Assembly: GCA_027310725.1 (NCBI GenBank)
Contig: DAIDAG010000027.1
Span: 1 to 64,000, forward strand
Length of the DNA: 64,000 nucleotides
Direction: 5' to 3'
Origin: Sideroxydans sp.
GTDB taxonomy: Bacteria; Pseudomonadota; Gammaproteobacteria; Burkholderiales; Gallionellaceae
The translations under genes and the position numbers were made by a program. How positions within the stretch are numbered: position 1 is the stretch's first letter; each line of letters begins with the position of its first letter. The notes below the pieces were generated by a model that saw nothing but the letters and a program-made list of their open reading frames with translations, was not told the DNA's origin and searched no databases. Of this stretch, positions 1 to 8,458 are shown in pieces.

Positions 1-1
1 G

Positions 2-2047
2 CTAAAGACTCAGGAGGCCTTGCTTAAAACCGGGGCCTTGCAGAACGCGACTCTCAACAGCGCCAATTTTTCGAGCATCGCCACCGACGCGAAGGGCGTC
101 ATCCAGATCTTCAATGTCGGTGCCGAACGCATGCTGGGCTACACGGCCGCCGATGTCCTGAACAAGATCACCCCGGCCGACATTTCCGATCCGCAGGAAG
201 TGATCGCGCGCGCGCAGGCCCTGAGCGAAGAACTGGCCACCCCGATTGCGCCGGGTTTCGAAGCCCTGGTCTTCAAGGCTTCGCGCGGCATCGAGGACAT
301 CTACGAACTGACCTACATCCGCAAGGACGGCAGCCGTTTCCCTGCCGTCGTGTCCGTCACGGCGCTGCGCGACGCCCAAAACGCCATCATCGGCTATCTC
401 CTGATCGGCACCGACAATACCGCGCGCAAGCAGATCGAAGCGGAGCAGAAGCTGCTCGATCAGCGGCTGCGCGATCAGCAGTTCTACACACGCTCGCTCA
501 TCGAGTCCAATATCGATGCGATCATGACCACCGATCCGTCCGGCATCATCACCGACGTGAACAAGCAGATGGAGACGCTCACCGATTGCACGCGAGACGA
601 GTTGATCGGCGCGCCGTTCAAGAATTATTTCACCGATCCGGACAAGGCAGAGACCAGCATCAAACTGGTCCTGAGCAACAAGAAGGTCACCAATTACGAG
701 CTTACCGCGCGCGCCAGGGACGGCAAGGAAACGGTGGTGTCCTTCAACGCGGCCACGTTCTATGACCGCGACCGCAGATTGCAGGGCGTCTTCGCCGCCG
801 CACGCGACGTCACCGAGCGCAAACTGCTGGATCAGGTGCTGCAGGAAAAGAATGTCGAGCTGGAAGGCGCACGGTCTGTGGCGGAAAAAGCCAACCTCGC
901 CAAGTCTGAATTCCTTTCCAGCATGAGCCATGAACTGCGCAGCCCGCTGAATGCCATCCTTGGCTTTGCCCAGCTGATGGAATCGGATTCTCCCCCCGCA
1001 ACCTCCTCGCAGAAGGACAGCATCGCCCAGATCCTTCAGGCGGGATGGCATCTGCTGAAGCTGATCAACGAGATCCTGGATCTCGCCAAAGTCGAGTCCA
1101 GGCAGGTTCCATTGTCGGAAGAGCCTGTATCGCTGGCCGAAGTCATGATCGATTGCCAGGGCATGATCGAACCCCAGGCACAACAGCGCGGGGTCAAACT
1201 GAGCTTTCCCCTGTTCGACGCGGATATTTTCGTCAGTGCCGACAGAACAAGGCTCAAACAGGTTCTCATCAACCTGCTTACCAACGCGATCAAATACAAC
1301 ATCAAGCAGGGAACGGTTGATGTGAGCTGCAATGAAAGCACACCGGGGCACATCCGCGTGAGCATCAAGGATACCGGGGCAGGATTGAATCCCGAACAGC
1401 TGTCGCAGCTATTCCAGCCGTTCAACCGCCTTGGGCAGGAAGCCGGCGGTGAAGAAGGGACAGGCATCGGGCTTGTGGTCGCCAAGCGGCTGGTTGAACT
1501 GATGGGAGGGGTCATCGGTGTGGAAAGCACCGTCGGTGCAGGCAGCATATTCTGGTTTGAACTCAACTCGGCTGCCGAGCCGCAATTTGTCACGGAAGCC
1601 GCCGCCGTCAACGGCGCCGCGACACCGTTGCGCCCGCCATTTGGATCGCGTGCGGCACGAATACACACGCTGCTCTACGTGGAAGACAATCCGGCCAACA
1701 TGAAACTGGTCGAGCAGGTCATCGCGCGTTATCCCGACCTCAGCCTGCTGACTGCCATCAACGGGAACAGCGGCATCGAGATCGCGCGCGCATCCCTCCC
1801 CGAGGTGATATTGATGGACATCAACCTGCCCGACATCAATGGTTATGAAGCACTGAAGATGCTGCGTGCCGATCCGTCCACAAAACACATCCCTGTCATT
1901 GCCATCAGTGCAAATGCCATGCCCCTCGACATCGAAAGGGGTCTGAGGGCGGGGTTCTTCCGCTATATCACGAAGCCGATCAAAGTCGACGAGTTCATGG
2001 AAGCGCTGGAGGTTGCGCTGGATATGGATGCAACCGCTTCAGCCTGA
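2..2047 (+). CDS. PAS-PAS hybrid sensor histidine kinase with receiver domain (5' end outside window)
   Basis: The frame is open from base 2 to the stop, so the true start lies upstream of the window; the first in-frame start-like codon, TTG at 20, sits inside conserved sequence and is unlikely to be used. Two PAS domains lie at about bases 60-430 and 490-820, each ending in a typical ITERK-like tail. A HisKA domain carries the phospho-accepting His in SMSHELRS (codon 929-931). The ATPase domain shows the N box NLLTNAIKYN and G boxes DTGAGL and GTGIGL. A C-terminal receiver has its acceptor Asp at 1817-1819 (LMDINLPD). No membrane segment is seen in the visible part, so sensing may be cytoplasmic. 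It is followed by two response regulators and is probably their phosphodonor; that last point is inference. Confidence 0.93.
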   Translation, partial: LKTQEALLKTGALQNATLNSANFSSIATDAKGVIQIFNVGAERMLGYTAADVLNKITPADISDPQEVIARAQALSEELATPIAPGFEALVFKASRGIEDIYELTYIRKDGSRFPAVVSVTALRDAQNAIIGYLLIGTDNTARKQIEAEQKLLDQRLRDQQFYTRSLIESNIDAIMTTDPSGIITDVNKQMETLTDCTRDELIGAPFKNYFTDPDKAETSIKLVLSNKKVTNYELTARARDGKETVVSFNAATFYDRDRRLQGVFAAARDVTERKLLDQVLQEKNVELEGARSVAEKANLAKSEFLSSMSHELRSPLNAILGFAQLMESDSPPATSSQKDSIAQILQAGWHLLKLINEILDLAKVESRQVPLSEEPVSLAEVMIDCQGMIEPQAQQRGVKLSFPLFDADIFVSADRTRLKQVLINLLTNAIKYNIKQGTVDVSCNESTPGHIRVSIKDTGAGLNPEQLSQLFQPFNRLGQEAGGEEGTGIGLVVAKRLVELMGGVIGVESTVGAGSIFWFELNSAAEPQFVTEAAAVNGAATPLRPPFGSRAARIHTLLYVEDNPANMKLVEQVIARYPDLSLLTAINGNSGIEIARASLPEVILMDINLPDINGYEALKMLRADPSTKHIPVIAISANAMPLDIERGLRAGFFRYITKPIKVDEFMEALEVALDMDATASA

Positions 2048-2070
2048 AATCGACAAGGCGCCTGGACCCC

Positions 2071-3213
2071 ATGACAAGTGCATCCGACATTCTTCACGGC
2101 AGGATCCTGATCGTTGACGACCAGGCAGCCAATATCATTTTGCTCGAAAACATGCTGCGCGGCGCCGGCTACGGTTCCATTACCTCCACGATGGATCCGC
2201 GCGAGGTTTGTGATCTTCACCGCAAGCACCACTATGACCTGATCCTGCTCGATCTTCGCATGCCGGGCATGGACGGGTTTCAGGTCATTGAAAACCTCAA
2301 GGAAACCGAAACTGACGGATATCTCCCCGTCCTGGTCATTACCGCTCAGCCGGGTCACAAGCTGCGCGCGCTTCAGGCCGGTGCGAAGGATTTCATCGGC
2401 AAACCGTATGAGCTGAACGAGGTACTGGCGCGCGTACACAATATGCTGGAAGTGCGCCTGTTGCACCGCGAGGAAAAGAACCACAGTGCCGCGCTGGCGC
2501 AAAAAGTCCGGGAAGTGGAGGCAAGCCGCGAACTGATACTGCACAAAAGCGACGAGATCAGGGATCTTTACAACAAGGTGCTGGCGGAGCAGAAGCGCTC
2601 ACTTGAGTTGAGCCTCCTGCCTGGCGCCATGGTCGGTGTCGAAAAAGGGGAACGCGTCGGCACCCCCTGGATGCGGAGTTTAAGATTGCGCCACCCCTGG
2701 CTACAGATCAACCTGTTCACGGCCTTTCTCGCTGCCGCCGTGGTGGGCCTTTTTCAGGACACCATTAACCATCTGCTGATTCTTACCATATTCCTGCCGG
2801 TGCTGGCCGACCAGTCCGGTAACACCGGTAGCCAGGCACTGGCGATCACCTTGCGCGGCATCGCCCTGGACGACCTGGAATCGGGCAGGGAAAGCCGGCT
2901 GGTCAGGAAGGAAGCGCTGCTTGGCTTGTTCAATGGCGCACTGGTTGGATTGGTGGCCGCGATTGGAATGTATATTCTCGCCGTCGTTCAACATTTGCCC
3001 AGCGCAACCATGCTCGGTGCCGTTGTCTTCCTCGCCATGACCGGCAGTTGCGTCATCAGCGGTATCTGCGGCGCCATCGTGCCGCTCGCTTTAAAACGTT
3101 TCGGAGCCGACCCCGCGACAGCCTCCAGCATTTTCCTCACGACCGCAACGAATGTGGCAAGCATGGGGATGCTGCTGGGTTTGGCATCGGTTCTGGTGAA
3201 ACAGAATATCTAG
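2071..3213 (+). CDS. Receiver domain fused to an MgtE-type Mg2+ channel membrane domain
   Basis: A 380-residue protein of unusual build. Residues 11-130 form a CheY-like receiver with acidic pocket D16/D17, acceptor D61, T91 and K111 all present. Residues 131-180 are predicted coiled coil. From about 195 the sequence matches the membrane domain of MgtE magnesium channels: an amphipathic lead-in (GTPWMRSLRLRHPW) like the plug helix, about five membrane segments, the signature SGNTGSQ (249-255) and the last-helix motif TTATN (357-361). The usual cytosolic MgtE N and CBS sensor domains are absent, and the receiver stands in their place. N361 occupies the position where characterised MgtE channels have a pore aspartate (D432 in the Thermus protein, from memory). 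Phosphorylation may gate ion flow, or the channel may have become a membrane sensor. It lies 23 bp after the kinase gene and 36 bp before the HD-GYP regulator. Confidence 0.88.
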   Translation: MTSASDILHGRILIVDDQAANIILLENMLRGAGYGSITSTMDPREVCDLHRKHHYDLILLDLRMPGMDGFQVIENLKETETDGYLPVLVITAQPGHKLRALQAGAKDFIGKPYELNEVLARVHNMLEVRLLHREEKNHSAALAQKVREVEASRELILHKSDEIRDLYNKVLAEQKRSLELSLLPGAMVGVEKGERVGTPWMRSLRLRHPWLQINLFTAFLAAAVVGLFQDTINHLLILTIFLPVLADQSGNTGSQALAITLRGIALDDLESGRESRLVRKEALLGLFNGALVGLVAAIGMYILAVVQHLPSATMLGAVVFLAMTGSCVISGICGAIVPLALKRFGADPATASSIFLTTATNVASMGMLLGLASVLVKQNI

Positions 3214-3249
3214 GCCGGATTACACATACACATAAGGACTTCGACTCCA

Positions 3250-4314
3250 ATGATCAACTCTCTCGACATACTCCACGGAAAGATCCTGATCGTGGACGAT
3301 CAGGAAGCGAACGTCCGCTTGCTTGAGCGGATCCTGCGCAGCGCCGGCTATGACGCCATTTCGACCACGATGGATTCCGGCACAGTCTGCGAACTTCACG
3401 CAAGAAACAACTACGACCTGATCCTGCTTGACCTGCAAATGCCCGGCATGGACGGGTTCGAGGTGATGGAATGCCTGAAGAAGATCGAGACGGGGGATTA
3501 TCTTCCGGTACTGGTGGTCACCGCCCAGCCGGATCACAAGCTGCATGCATTGAAAGCCGGCGCGAAGGATTTCGTCAGCAAGCCTTTCGAACTGCCCGAG
3601 GTGCTGGCGCGCGTGCACAACATGCTTGAAGTGCGCCTATTGCACAAGGAATTGTGCCAGTACAACGACGTGCTGGAGCAACGCGTAGGCCAAAGGACCG
3701 CCGACCTTCAGGAAAGCTATCTGGAGACCATCTTTTCCATGACACGGGCAGCGGAACACAAAGACGAAGACACCGGTGCACATGTGAAACGCATCAGCTA
3801 TTACTGCCGCGACCTTGCAAGGCTACTCGGAATGCATGATGCATTCGTCGACAACATCTTTTTCTCCAGCCCGATGCACGACGTCGGCAAGATAGGTATC
3901 CCCGACCATATCCTGCTCAAGCCCGGCGGCTTCACACCGGACGAATGGGAGATCATGAAGGGACATGCCGCGATGGGTTCGGAGATCCTCGGCAACAGCA
4001 AGTCGCCTTATCTCAGGATGGGTGCCGAGATTGCGCTGAATCACCATGAGAGATGGGACGGCGGAGGTTATCCGAATGGCAAACGCGGAGAGGAAATCCC
4101 TATCGCGGCACGCATCATGAATATTTGCGACATCTACGACGCCCTGCGCAGCAAGCGCCCGTACAAACCCGCATTCGATCATCAAAAGGCCGTCGACATC
4201 ATTTCAAACGGGGACGGTCGCACCATGCCGGAACATTTCGACCCAGATATCTTTGCTGCATTCATGCAAAACCAGACCATGTTCAACGATATCTACCAGG
4301 CATACGCTGCCTAG
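3250..4314 (+). CDS. Two-component response regulator with HD-GYP c-di-GMP phosphodiesterase output
   Basis: A 354-residue RpfG-like regulator. The N-terminal receiver (D16, D17, acceptor D61, T91, K111) is very similar to that of the preceding gene, so the two receivers are recent duplicates with different outputs. A short helical linker (about 130-160) leads to an HD-GYP domain with the metal-binding HD pair at H210-D211 (MHDVGKIG) and the signature [11 protein letters not shown] around 265-275. Both hallmark motifs are intact, so hydrolysis of cyclic di-GMP is expected. A plausible ribosome site, AAGGA, precedes ATG 3250. It forms an apparent operon with the upstream kinase and the receiver-MgtE gene, so one signal could drive both cyclic di-GMP turnover and the channel-like protein. 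Confidence 0.94.
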   Translation: MINSLDILHGKILIVDDQEANVRLLERILRSAGYDAISTTMDSGTVCELHARNNYDLILLDLQMPGMDGFEVMECLKKIETGDYLPVLVVTAQPDHKLHALKAGAKDFVSKPFELPEVLARVHNMLEVRLLHKELCQYNDVLEQRVGQRTADLQESYLETIFSMTRAAEHKDEDTGAHVKRISYYCRDLARLLGMHDAFVDNIFFSSPMHDVGKIGIPDHILLKPGGFTPDEWEIMKGHAAMGSEILGNSKSPYLRMGAEIALNHHERWDGGGYPNGKRGEEIPIAARIMNICDIYDALRSKRPYKPAFDHQKAVDIISNGDGRTMPEHFDPDIFAAFMQNQTMFNDIYQAYAA

Positions 4315-4372
4315 GATCGGAAGCCGGCTCTTCATGCATTTATCCGGGCCCACTTCTGCTCATGCAGAAAAT

Positions 4373-5197
4373 TCACGATTCAAGGAAGGCCAGCAGATCG
4401 GCATTAAGCTGCTCTTTATGGGTTTCCGCGAGACCATGGGGCGCTCCCGCGTAGATCTTCAGGGTCGCGTTCTTGACCAGCTTGGCTGAGCGCAGCGCAG
4501 CGGCCCCGATCGGCACGATCTGGTCGTCGTCGCCGTGAACGATCAGCGTCGGCACGTCAAACTTCTTGAGATCCTCGGTGAAGTCCGTTTCGGAAAACGC
4601 CTTGATACAGTCGAAAGTATTCTTGTGCCCAGCCATCACGCCCTGATGCCAGAACGTGTCGATCATGCCCTGCGAGACTTTGGCACCCGGTCTGTTGGCC
4701 CCGAAGAACGGACCGCTGGCAATGTCCCTGTACAACTGCGAACGATCGGCGCTGGTGCTCTCGCGTATCTCGTCGAATTTCCCGATCGGCATACCGCCGG
4801 GGTTGGCAGCCGTTTTCAGCATCAGCGGCGGAACGGCGGAGATCAGCGCGGCCTTGGCCAGGCGTTTCGTTCCATGGCGGCCTATATAGCGTGCAACTTC
4901 GCCCCCGCCCGCCGAGAACCCGATGAGGACCACCTGTTTCAGGTCCAGTTTTTCAATGAGCTCTGAAAGGTCATCGGCATAAGTGTCCATGTCGTTGCCA
5001 TTCCACGGCTGACTGGACCGTCCATGTCCGCGACGGTCATGGGCGATGCAGCGATAACCACGGGAAGCGAGGAACATCATCTGTGCCTCCCAGCTATCCG
5101 AATTGAGCGGCCAGCCGTGGCTGAAAACAACAGGCTGCCCTGCACCCCAGTCTTTGTAATAGATCTGTGTTCCATCCTTTGTCGCGATTGTGGTCAT
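4373..5197 (-). CDS. Alpha/beta hydrolase of the non-haem chloroperoxidase/arylesterase type
   Basis: A 274-residue cytoplasmic alpha/beta-hydrolase. The nucleophile is S95 in GFSAGGG, the oxyanion region is FSHGWPLN, and the late acid and base are visible in [10 protein letters not shown] and GAPHGL. The family acts as esterases with perhydrolase or haloperoxidase side activity; the physiological substrate cannot be read from sequence. The start was placed at 5197 rather than at an upstream in-frame codon because GGAGGCA precedes this ATG at good spacing and the conserved family N-terminus ([16 protein letters not shown]) begins here. It is the last gene of a minus-strand operon, 23 bp after a flavin reductase gene, so a shared role in oxidative or quinone stress is plausible. 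Confidence 0.88.
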   Translation of the reverse strand: MTTIATKDGTQIYYKDWGAGQPVVFSHGWPLNSDSWEAQMMFLASRGYRCIAHDRRGHGRSSQPWNGNDMDTYADDLSELIEKLDLKQVVLIGFSAGGGEVARYIGRHGTKRLAKAALISAVPPLMLKTAANPGGMPIGKFDEIRESTSADRSQLYRDIASGPFFGANRPGAKVSQGMIDTFWHQGVMAGHKNTFDCIKAFSETDFTEDLKKFDVPTLIVHGDDDQIVPIGAAALRSAKLVKNATLKIYAGAPHGLAETHKEQLNADLLAFLES

Positions 5198-5220
5198 TTG
5201 TTGCCTCCGTATTTTATGTA

Positions 5221-5772
5221 TCAGGCTGCGTGCTTTTTTACCCATGCCACGTAAAGGTCCATCCAGCTTTGCAAGAACATCCTGCTGTCCGCACCGATGT
5301 TGCCTTCCTCGTCAAATAACCCCGGCTTGGCCTGAATGAACACTTCGGGTTGCCCCAGCGTAGGCATGTCCAGGGTGGCGAGAACGTTGCGCAAATGCTG
5401 TTGCGCCATAGCCGTGCCGGTAGCGCTGGGCGAAACGCCCAAGATACCCGCAGGCTTCCCCGGCCATGCGCTCTGGCCAAAGGGGCGAGAGGCATGATCG
5501 ATCGCATTCTTGAGCACTCCGGGTATCGAGCGGTTGTATTCGGGCGTGACGAACAGAATGCCGTGAGCCCCCTTGATCTCGCTCTTCATTTGCTTGACTG
5601 ATTCGGCCTGATGATCGTCGTCGTCCTGGTTATAAAGCGGCAGATCGCCGATCTGCAGTTGCTTGAACGAAAAATACGGCGGCGCCAGGCTTACTACAGC
5701 GTCGGCCAGTTTTCGGTTGAACGAATCCTCGCGAAGGCTGCCGACCACAACGGCGATCTTGTAATCAATCAT
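5221..5772 (-). CDS. NADPH-dependent FMN reductase, ChrR/YieF family
   Basis: A 183-residue flavodoxin-fold reductase. The FMN phosphate-binding loop [13 protein letters not shown] is at the N-terminus and the family signature [21 protein letters not shown] lies mid-protein. Relatives transfer electrons from NAD(P)H to quinones, chromate and similar acceptors, usually as tetramers in the cytosol, and are linked to protection from oxidative damage. Its start overlaps the end of the PqiA-like gene by 4 bp, which suggests translational coupling. The assignment to the family is firm; chromate as a real substrate is not shown by the sequence. Confidence 0.9.
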   Translation of the reverse strand: MIDYKIAVVVGSLREDSFNRKLADAVVSLAPPYFSFKQLQIGDLPLYNQDDDDHQAESVKQMKSEIKGAHGILFVTPEYNRSIPGVLKNAIDHASRPFGQSAWPGKPAGILGVSPSATGTAMAQQHLRNVLATLDMPTLGQPEVFIQAKPGLFDEEGNIGADSRMFLQSWMDLYVAWVKKHAA

Positions 5773-7145
5773 GACTGCCGCTCCGCAAAGGTTATGGATA
5801 AATTGGCCGCGTCACGTTCACGCCGCGCCGGCAAACGTTGCATTGTTTGCGGACCGATTTCCACATAGGGATTCCGACGCTCCTCCGCATGATGTTTCTT
5901 GGTAAGCAGCTCGGACAGAAACAGGGCCAGCAGGGTGTAGGTCAGGAACAGGTAATAGCCCGGTTGCAGGGAAGTACCGTTCGTCGTCAGGAGGACAAGC
6001 TCATCGCTGCTTGAGTTCAAATGGCCCAGCTGGTTGGCAATGATCCCGTCAAATCCGATATAGGCCATGAAGATCGCCACCACCATGACATCGGCCATCG
6101 ACCACTTTCCGGAATACAGGACAAAGAACCTGATCACCGGATTTTTCCTGGCATGGCGAATATCGAAATAGAATCCCAGTGTCGAAGCCATTTTCAAAAG
6201 CGGAAAGATGATACTGAAGGTGATCAGCAGGATGCCGACCAGTTTCATTTCAATTTCCCGGTGATCGATCATGATCCTGAATACATCCAGTATGCTTTTG
6301 CTCTGGAAGTACAACACCTGGTTTTCGAAATGGACCGGGTTGCCCAATAACATGAAACTCATCTGTGATATTTTTGCTTCCATATCGATCGTGGGTGTGG
6401 TGACGCCGGCGGACAGCAAGACGACCAGGATCAGGACGAGGGATGCATAACGCGACGGGGTCAGGGATTGCTTGCTCAACCCTGAAACGACAAAGAGCAG
6501 CACGGCCAACAGGATCAACAAAATCTCTTCCTTGACGATCATGCCATGCTTGAATGCGATCTGATCGTTCAGCTTGACCCTTGCAGTTTCGACATCGGCG
6601 GAATCTGTCCTGAGAAGAATGCGGGTGAGCTCGGGCGTGTCCTGAAAATCGAAGGTCAGCTTTGAATATTTTTCCAGTTGCTTGTGGAGCACAGCCTTGA
6701 CTTGGCGTTTTGTCTTCGTTTTCGTCAGCTCATGCATGACCGCATCCGTATATTCAGGTATCCCCTTTTTAATCTCTTTGAGATTCACAAACAGATCGAT
6801 AAAGGACTGCGAGAGCCGCCCGCCAGCCGTTTCGGCATTTTCCGTCCTGATCTTCCTGTCGACCTGATCGATCAGCGTGTTCAACAGAGTCTCGATATGT
6901 TTCCGGATCACCTTCTCGTTCGCTCTCGACAGATACAGCTTGTTGATTTCCGCGGCAAGAATGACTGTGACTTGCCGCTTCCATTCATTGATGCTGAGAA
7001 GGCCATATTTGACATGATTGAGTTCGGCATAATCATTTTTGTTCTGCTGGTTGATCACTGAGTTCGAGATGATCTGTTGGCATAGCAGCATTGCTGCGAT
7101 GACCGTTATTGCGGAGAGGATGATATTGAAGAGTTTCATAGCCAT
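5769..7145 (-). CDS. PqiA-like integral membrane protein with long N-terminal domain
   Basis: A protein of 456-458 residues. One membrane segment lies at the extreme N-terminus. A charged, helical, probably periplasmic region of about 180 residues follows, then several membrane helices. The C-terminal half carries the paraquat-inducible protein A signature (GKWSMADVMVVAIF, preceded by PLLKMAS). Classical PqiA works with MCE-domain PqiB in lipid transport across the envelope, but no MCE gene is next to it here. Two starts are possible: ATG 7145, or ATG 7139, which forms an ATGA overlap with the small upstream ORF and looks like translational coupling. It sits in a LapA-like/small ORF/PqiA-like/flavin reductase/hydrolase operon. 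Confidence 0.82.
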   Translation of the reverse strand: MAMKLFNIILSAITVIAAMLLCQQIISNSVINQQNKNDYAELNHVKYGLLSINEWKRQVTVILAAEINKLYLSRANEKVIRKHIETLLNTLIDQVDRKIRTENAETAGGRLSQSFIDLFVNLKEIKKGIPEYTDAVMHELTKTKTKRQVKAVLHKQLEKYSKLTFDFQDTPELTRILLRTDSADVETARVKLNDQIAFKHGMIVKEEILLILLAVLLFVVSGLSKQSLTPSRYASLVLILVVLLSAGVTTPTIDMEAKISQMSFMLLGNPVHFENQVLYFQSKSILDVFRIMIDHREIEMKLVGILLITFSIIFPLLKMASTLGFYFDIRHARKNPVIRFFVLYSGKWSMADVMVVAIFMAYIGFDGIIANQLGHLNSSSDELVLLTTNGTSLQPGYYLFLTYTLLALFLSELLTKKHHAEERRNPYVEIGPQTMQRLPARRERDAANLSITFAERQS

Positions 7146-7285
7146 GCCTGCAGCACCAGCATGAACGCGACCGGGCTTTTCTTTTCCCGCTCATCCGGTT
7201 TCGATTCCGGGACAGAATTGGAGTGTTCCGGCGGATCTTCCGGAGCCGGCAAGCGGTCAACTGCGGTTTTGAGGTTAAAGCGCAT
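7136..7285 (-). CDS. Possible small protein (49 aa) upstream of the PqiA-like gene
   Basis: An ATG-initiated frame of 49 codons lies between the LapA-like and PqiA-like genes. The product is charged and proline-rich in the middle (LPAPEDPPEHSNS) and ends in a short hydrophobic tail (VAFMLVLQAWL). Its TGA overlaps the second ATG of the next gene as ATGA, an arrangement typical of coupled real genes. The ribosome site before 7285 is weak (GGCAAG). I recognise no family, and it may be only a leader whose translation opens the next start. Confidence 0.35.
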   Translation of the reverse strand: MRFNLKTAVDRLPAPEDPPEHSNSVPESKPDEREKKSPVAFMLVLQAWL

Positions 7286-7330
7286 CTGGAACTTGCCGGG
7301 GCTGAACTGCCTGGTTCACTTTGTAGCGCT

Positions 7331-7564
7331 TCAGAATTCCGAGCGTGAATAAACGGCCCTGCCTTTATATTTCCGGTACCTGAGGTAATCGTTCAAATAC
7401 CAACCCAATGCAAACCCGAATATCAAAGTAAAAAAGATCAGCAAAGAACTGGAGATTGAAGCGCTCCAGAACAGGAATCTGATTTCGACCGCGACGATAT
7501 TTTGTGCGACGAAAACCACTGCCAGGGTTGAAAAAACAAGCAGCAGAACCAATTTGATATTCAT
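7331..7564 (-). CDS. LapA-domain (DUF1049) small inner-membrane protein
   Basis: A 77-residue protein with two membrane helices and a short basic cytoplasmic tail. The pattern VFVAQNIVAVEIRFLFWSAS followed by a second helix with FGFALGWYL is that of the LapA/YciS family, which in enterobacteria works with LapB in control of lipopolysaccharide synthesis. No lapB gene is next to it, so the role here is open. A strong purine-rich ribosome site (AAGGGGG) precedes the ATG. It is the first gene of the operon that runs on through the PqiA-like gene. Confidence 0.8.
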   Translation of the reverse strand: MNIKLVLLLVFSTLAVVFVAQNIVAVEIRFLFWSASISSSLLIFFTLIFGFALGWYLNDYLRYRKYKGRAVYSRSEF

Positions 7565-7640
7565 CTTTCAACCCCCTTAAGGCGTAACACATCACTTCGG
7601 ATGCCGCCGGCGACCCGACTGGCGTCACCCGCAGCGTCGT

Positions 7641-7928
7641 TTACTTGAATTTCGAATGAGCGTCGGCCACGCCACTTTTCAGATCGTCCCAGACTTTATC
7701 CGCAGTCACTTTGACCTGCTCCCAGGCATCACCGCTGGCTTTTCCCAATTCCTTCATCTTTTCCGATGCCGCTTGCTGCTGCGCGCGCAACGCCTTGATC
7801 TGTTCGGCACGTTTGACTTGCATATCCGCCCCGACATTTTCCAGCTTGGCTTCCATCAAATTGATTTGCGCACCCCACTCTTTCAATTGCGCGGCTTTCT
7901 TTTGCTTATATGCTTCCTGGATTTCCAT
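7641..7928 (-). CDS. Small coiled-coil stress-type protein
   Basis: A 95-residue soluble protein, almost wholly predicted helix, rich in Lys, Glu, Gln and Ala, with no cysteine and no signal peptide. It resembles short coiled-coil proteins annotated as sll1863-type stress proteins that often sit beside BON and OmpA genes in environmental proteobacteria. A ribosome site AGGAGAGG lies before the ATG. The same-strand neighbour upstream is a BON lipoprotein. The biochemical function is unknown. Confidence 0.75.
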   Translation of the reverse strand: MEIQEAYKQKKAAQLKEWGAQINLMEAKLENVGADMQVKRAEQIKALRAQQQAASEKMKELGKASGDAWEQVKVTADKVWDDLKSGVADAHSKFK

Positions 7929-7963
7929 GATCCTCTCCTTGAACGATGGCTATTTGCACAATC

Positions 7964-8386
7964 CTATTTGCCGGACTTGACCATCAGATCGTTATTGACC
8001 TTTCTGACGCCGGATACGGCACTCGCCATGGCCTTGGCCATATCGCTATGCGACTGCGTATCGACCGATCCGCTCAGCGTCACCACGCCCTTTACGGTAT
8101 CGACGCTGATCTGCAGCGTCTTTAGACCGGACTCGGCAAAGAATGCCGCCTTGACCTTGGTTGTGATCTCGGTGTCATCGATCGCGACACCGGCTTTTTC
8201 GCTTTGCTGGCTCATCTTGTCGCCGACCTTGTCGGCAGTTTCACCGATTTTCTGGCCAACCTGATCCACTGTTCTGTCGATGTTCTTTCCGGCAGTCTCG
8301 GCAGGACCCGGCTTGTCGCAAGCTGCGACACCCGCAACGAGTAGCACCGTCATGCCGACCAGCTTAAAGTTCTCAAAGATTTTCAT
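7964..8386 (-). CDS. BON-domain lipoprotein (OsmY-like)
   Basis: A 140-residue predicted lipoprotein. The signal peptide ends in GVAAC, with the lipidated Cys near residue 22. A linker of TADKVGDK-type helical repeats follows, then one BON domain (ITTKVKAAFFAESGLK through GVRKVNNDL). BON domains are thought to bind phospholipid surfaces, and family members are induced by osmotic and envelope stress. The start was moved from an upstream codon to 8386, where the signal peptide begins (MKIFENFK) behind a GGAAAGGTAAT ribosome site. A second BON lipoprotein lies at 18886. Confidence 0.87.
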   Translation of the reverse strand: MKIFENFKLVGMTVLLVAGVAACDKPGPAETAGKNIDRTVDQVGQKIGETADKVGDKMSQQSEKAGVAIDDTEITTKVKAAFFAESGLKTLQISVDTVKGVVTLSGSVDTQSHSDMAKAMASAVSGVRKVNNDLMVKSGK

Positions 8387-8458
8387 TTCATTACCTTTCC
8401 AGATGCGTTTATCGTGAATACCGGGCACCGGCGCTATTGCCGAAACCCGGTGCTGTAT

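Noticed and set aside
2-1351. 449-codon open frame on the minus strand
   Set aside because: It lies opposite the hybrid kinase, whose domains are unmistakable; the product matches no family and has the composition of an antisense frame.
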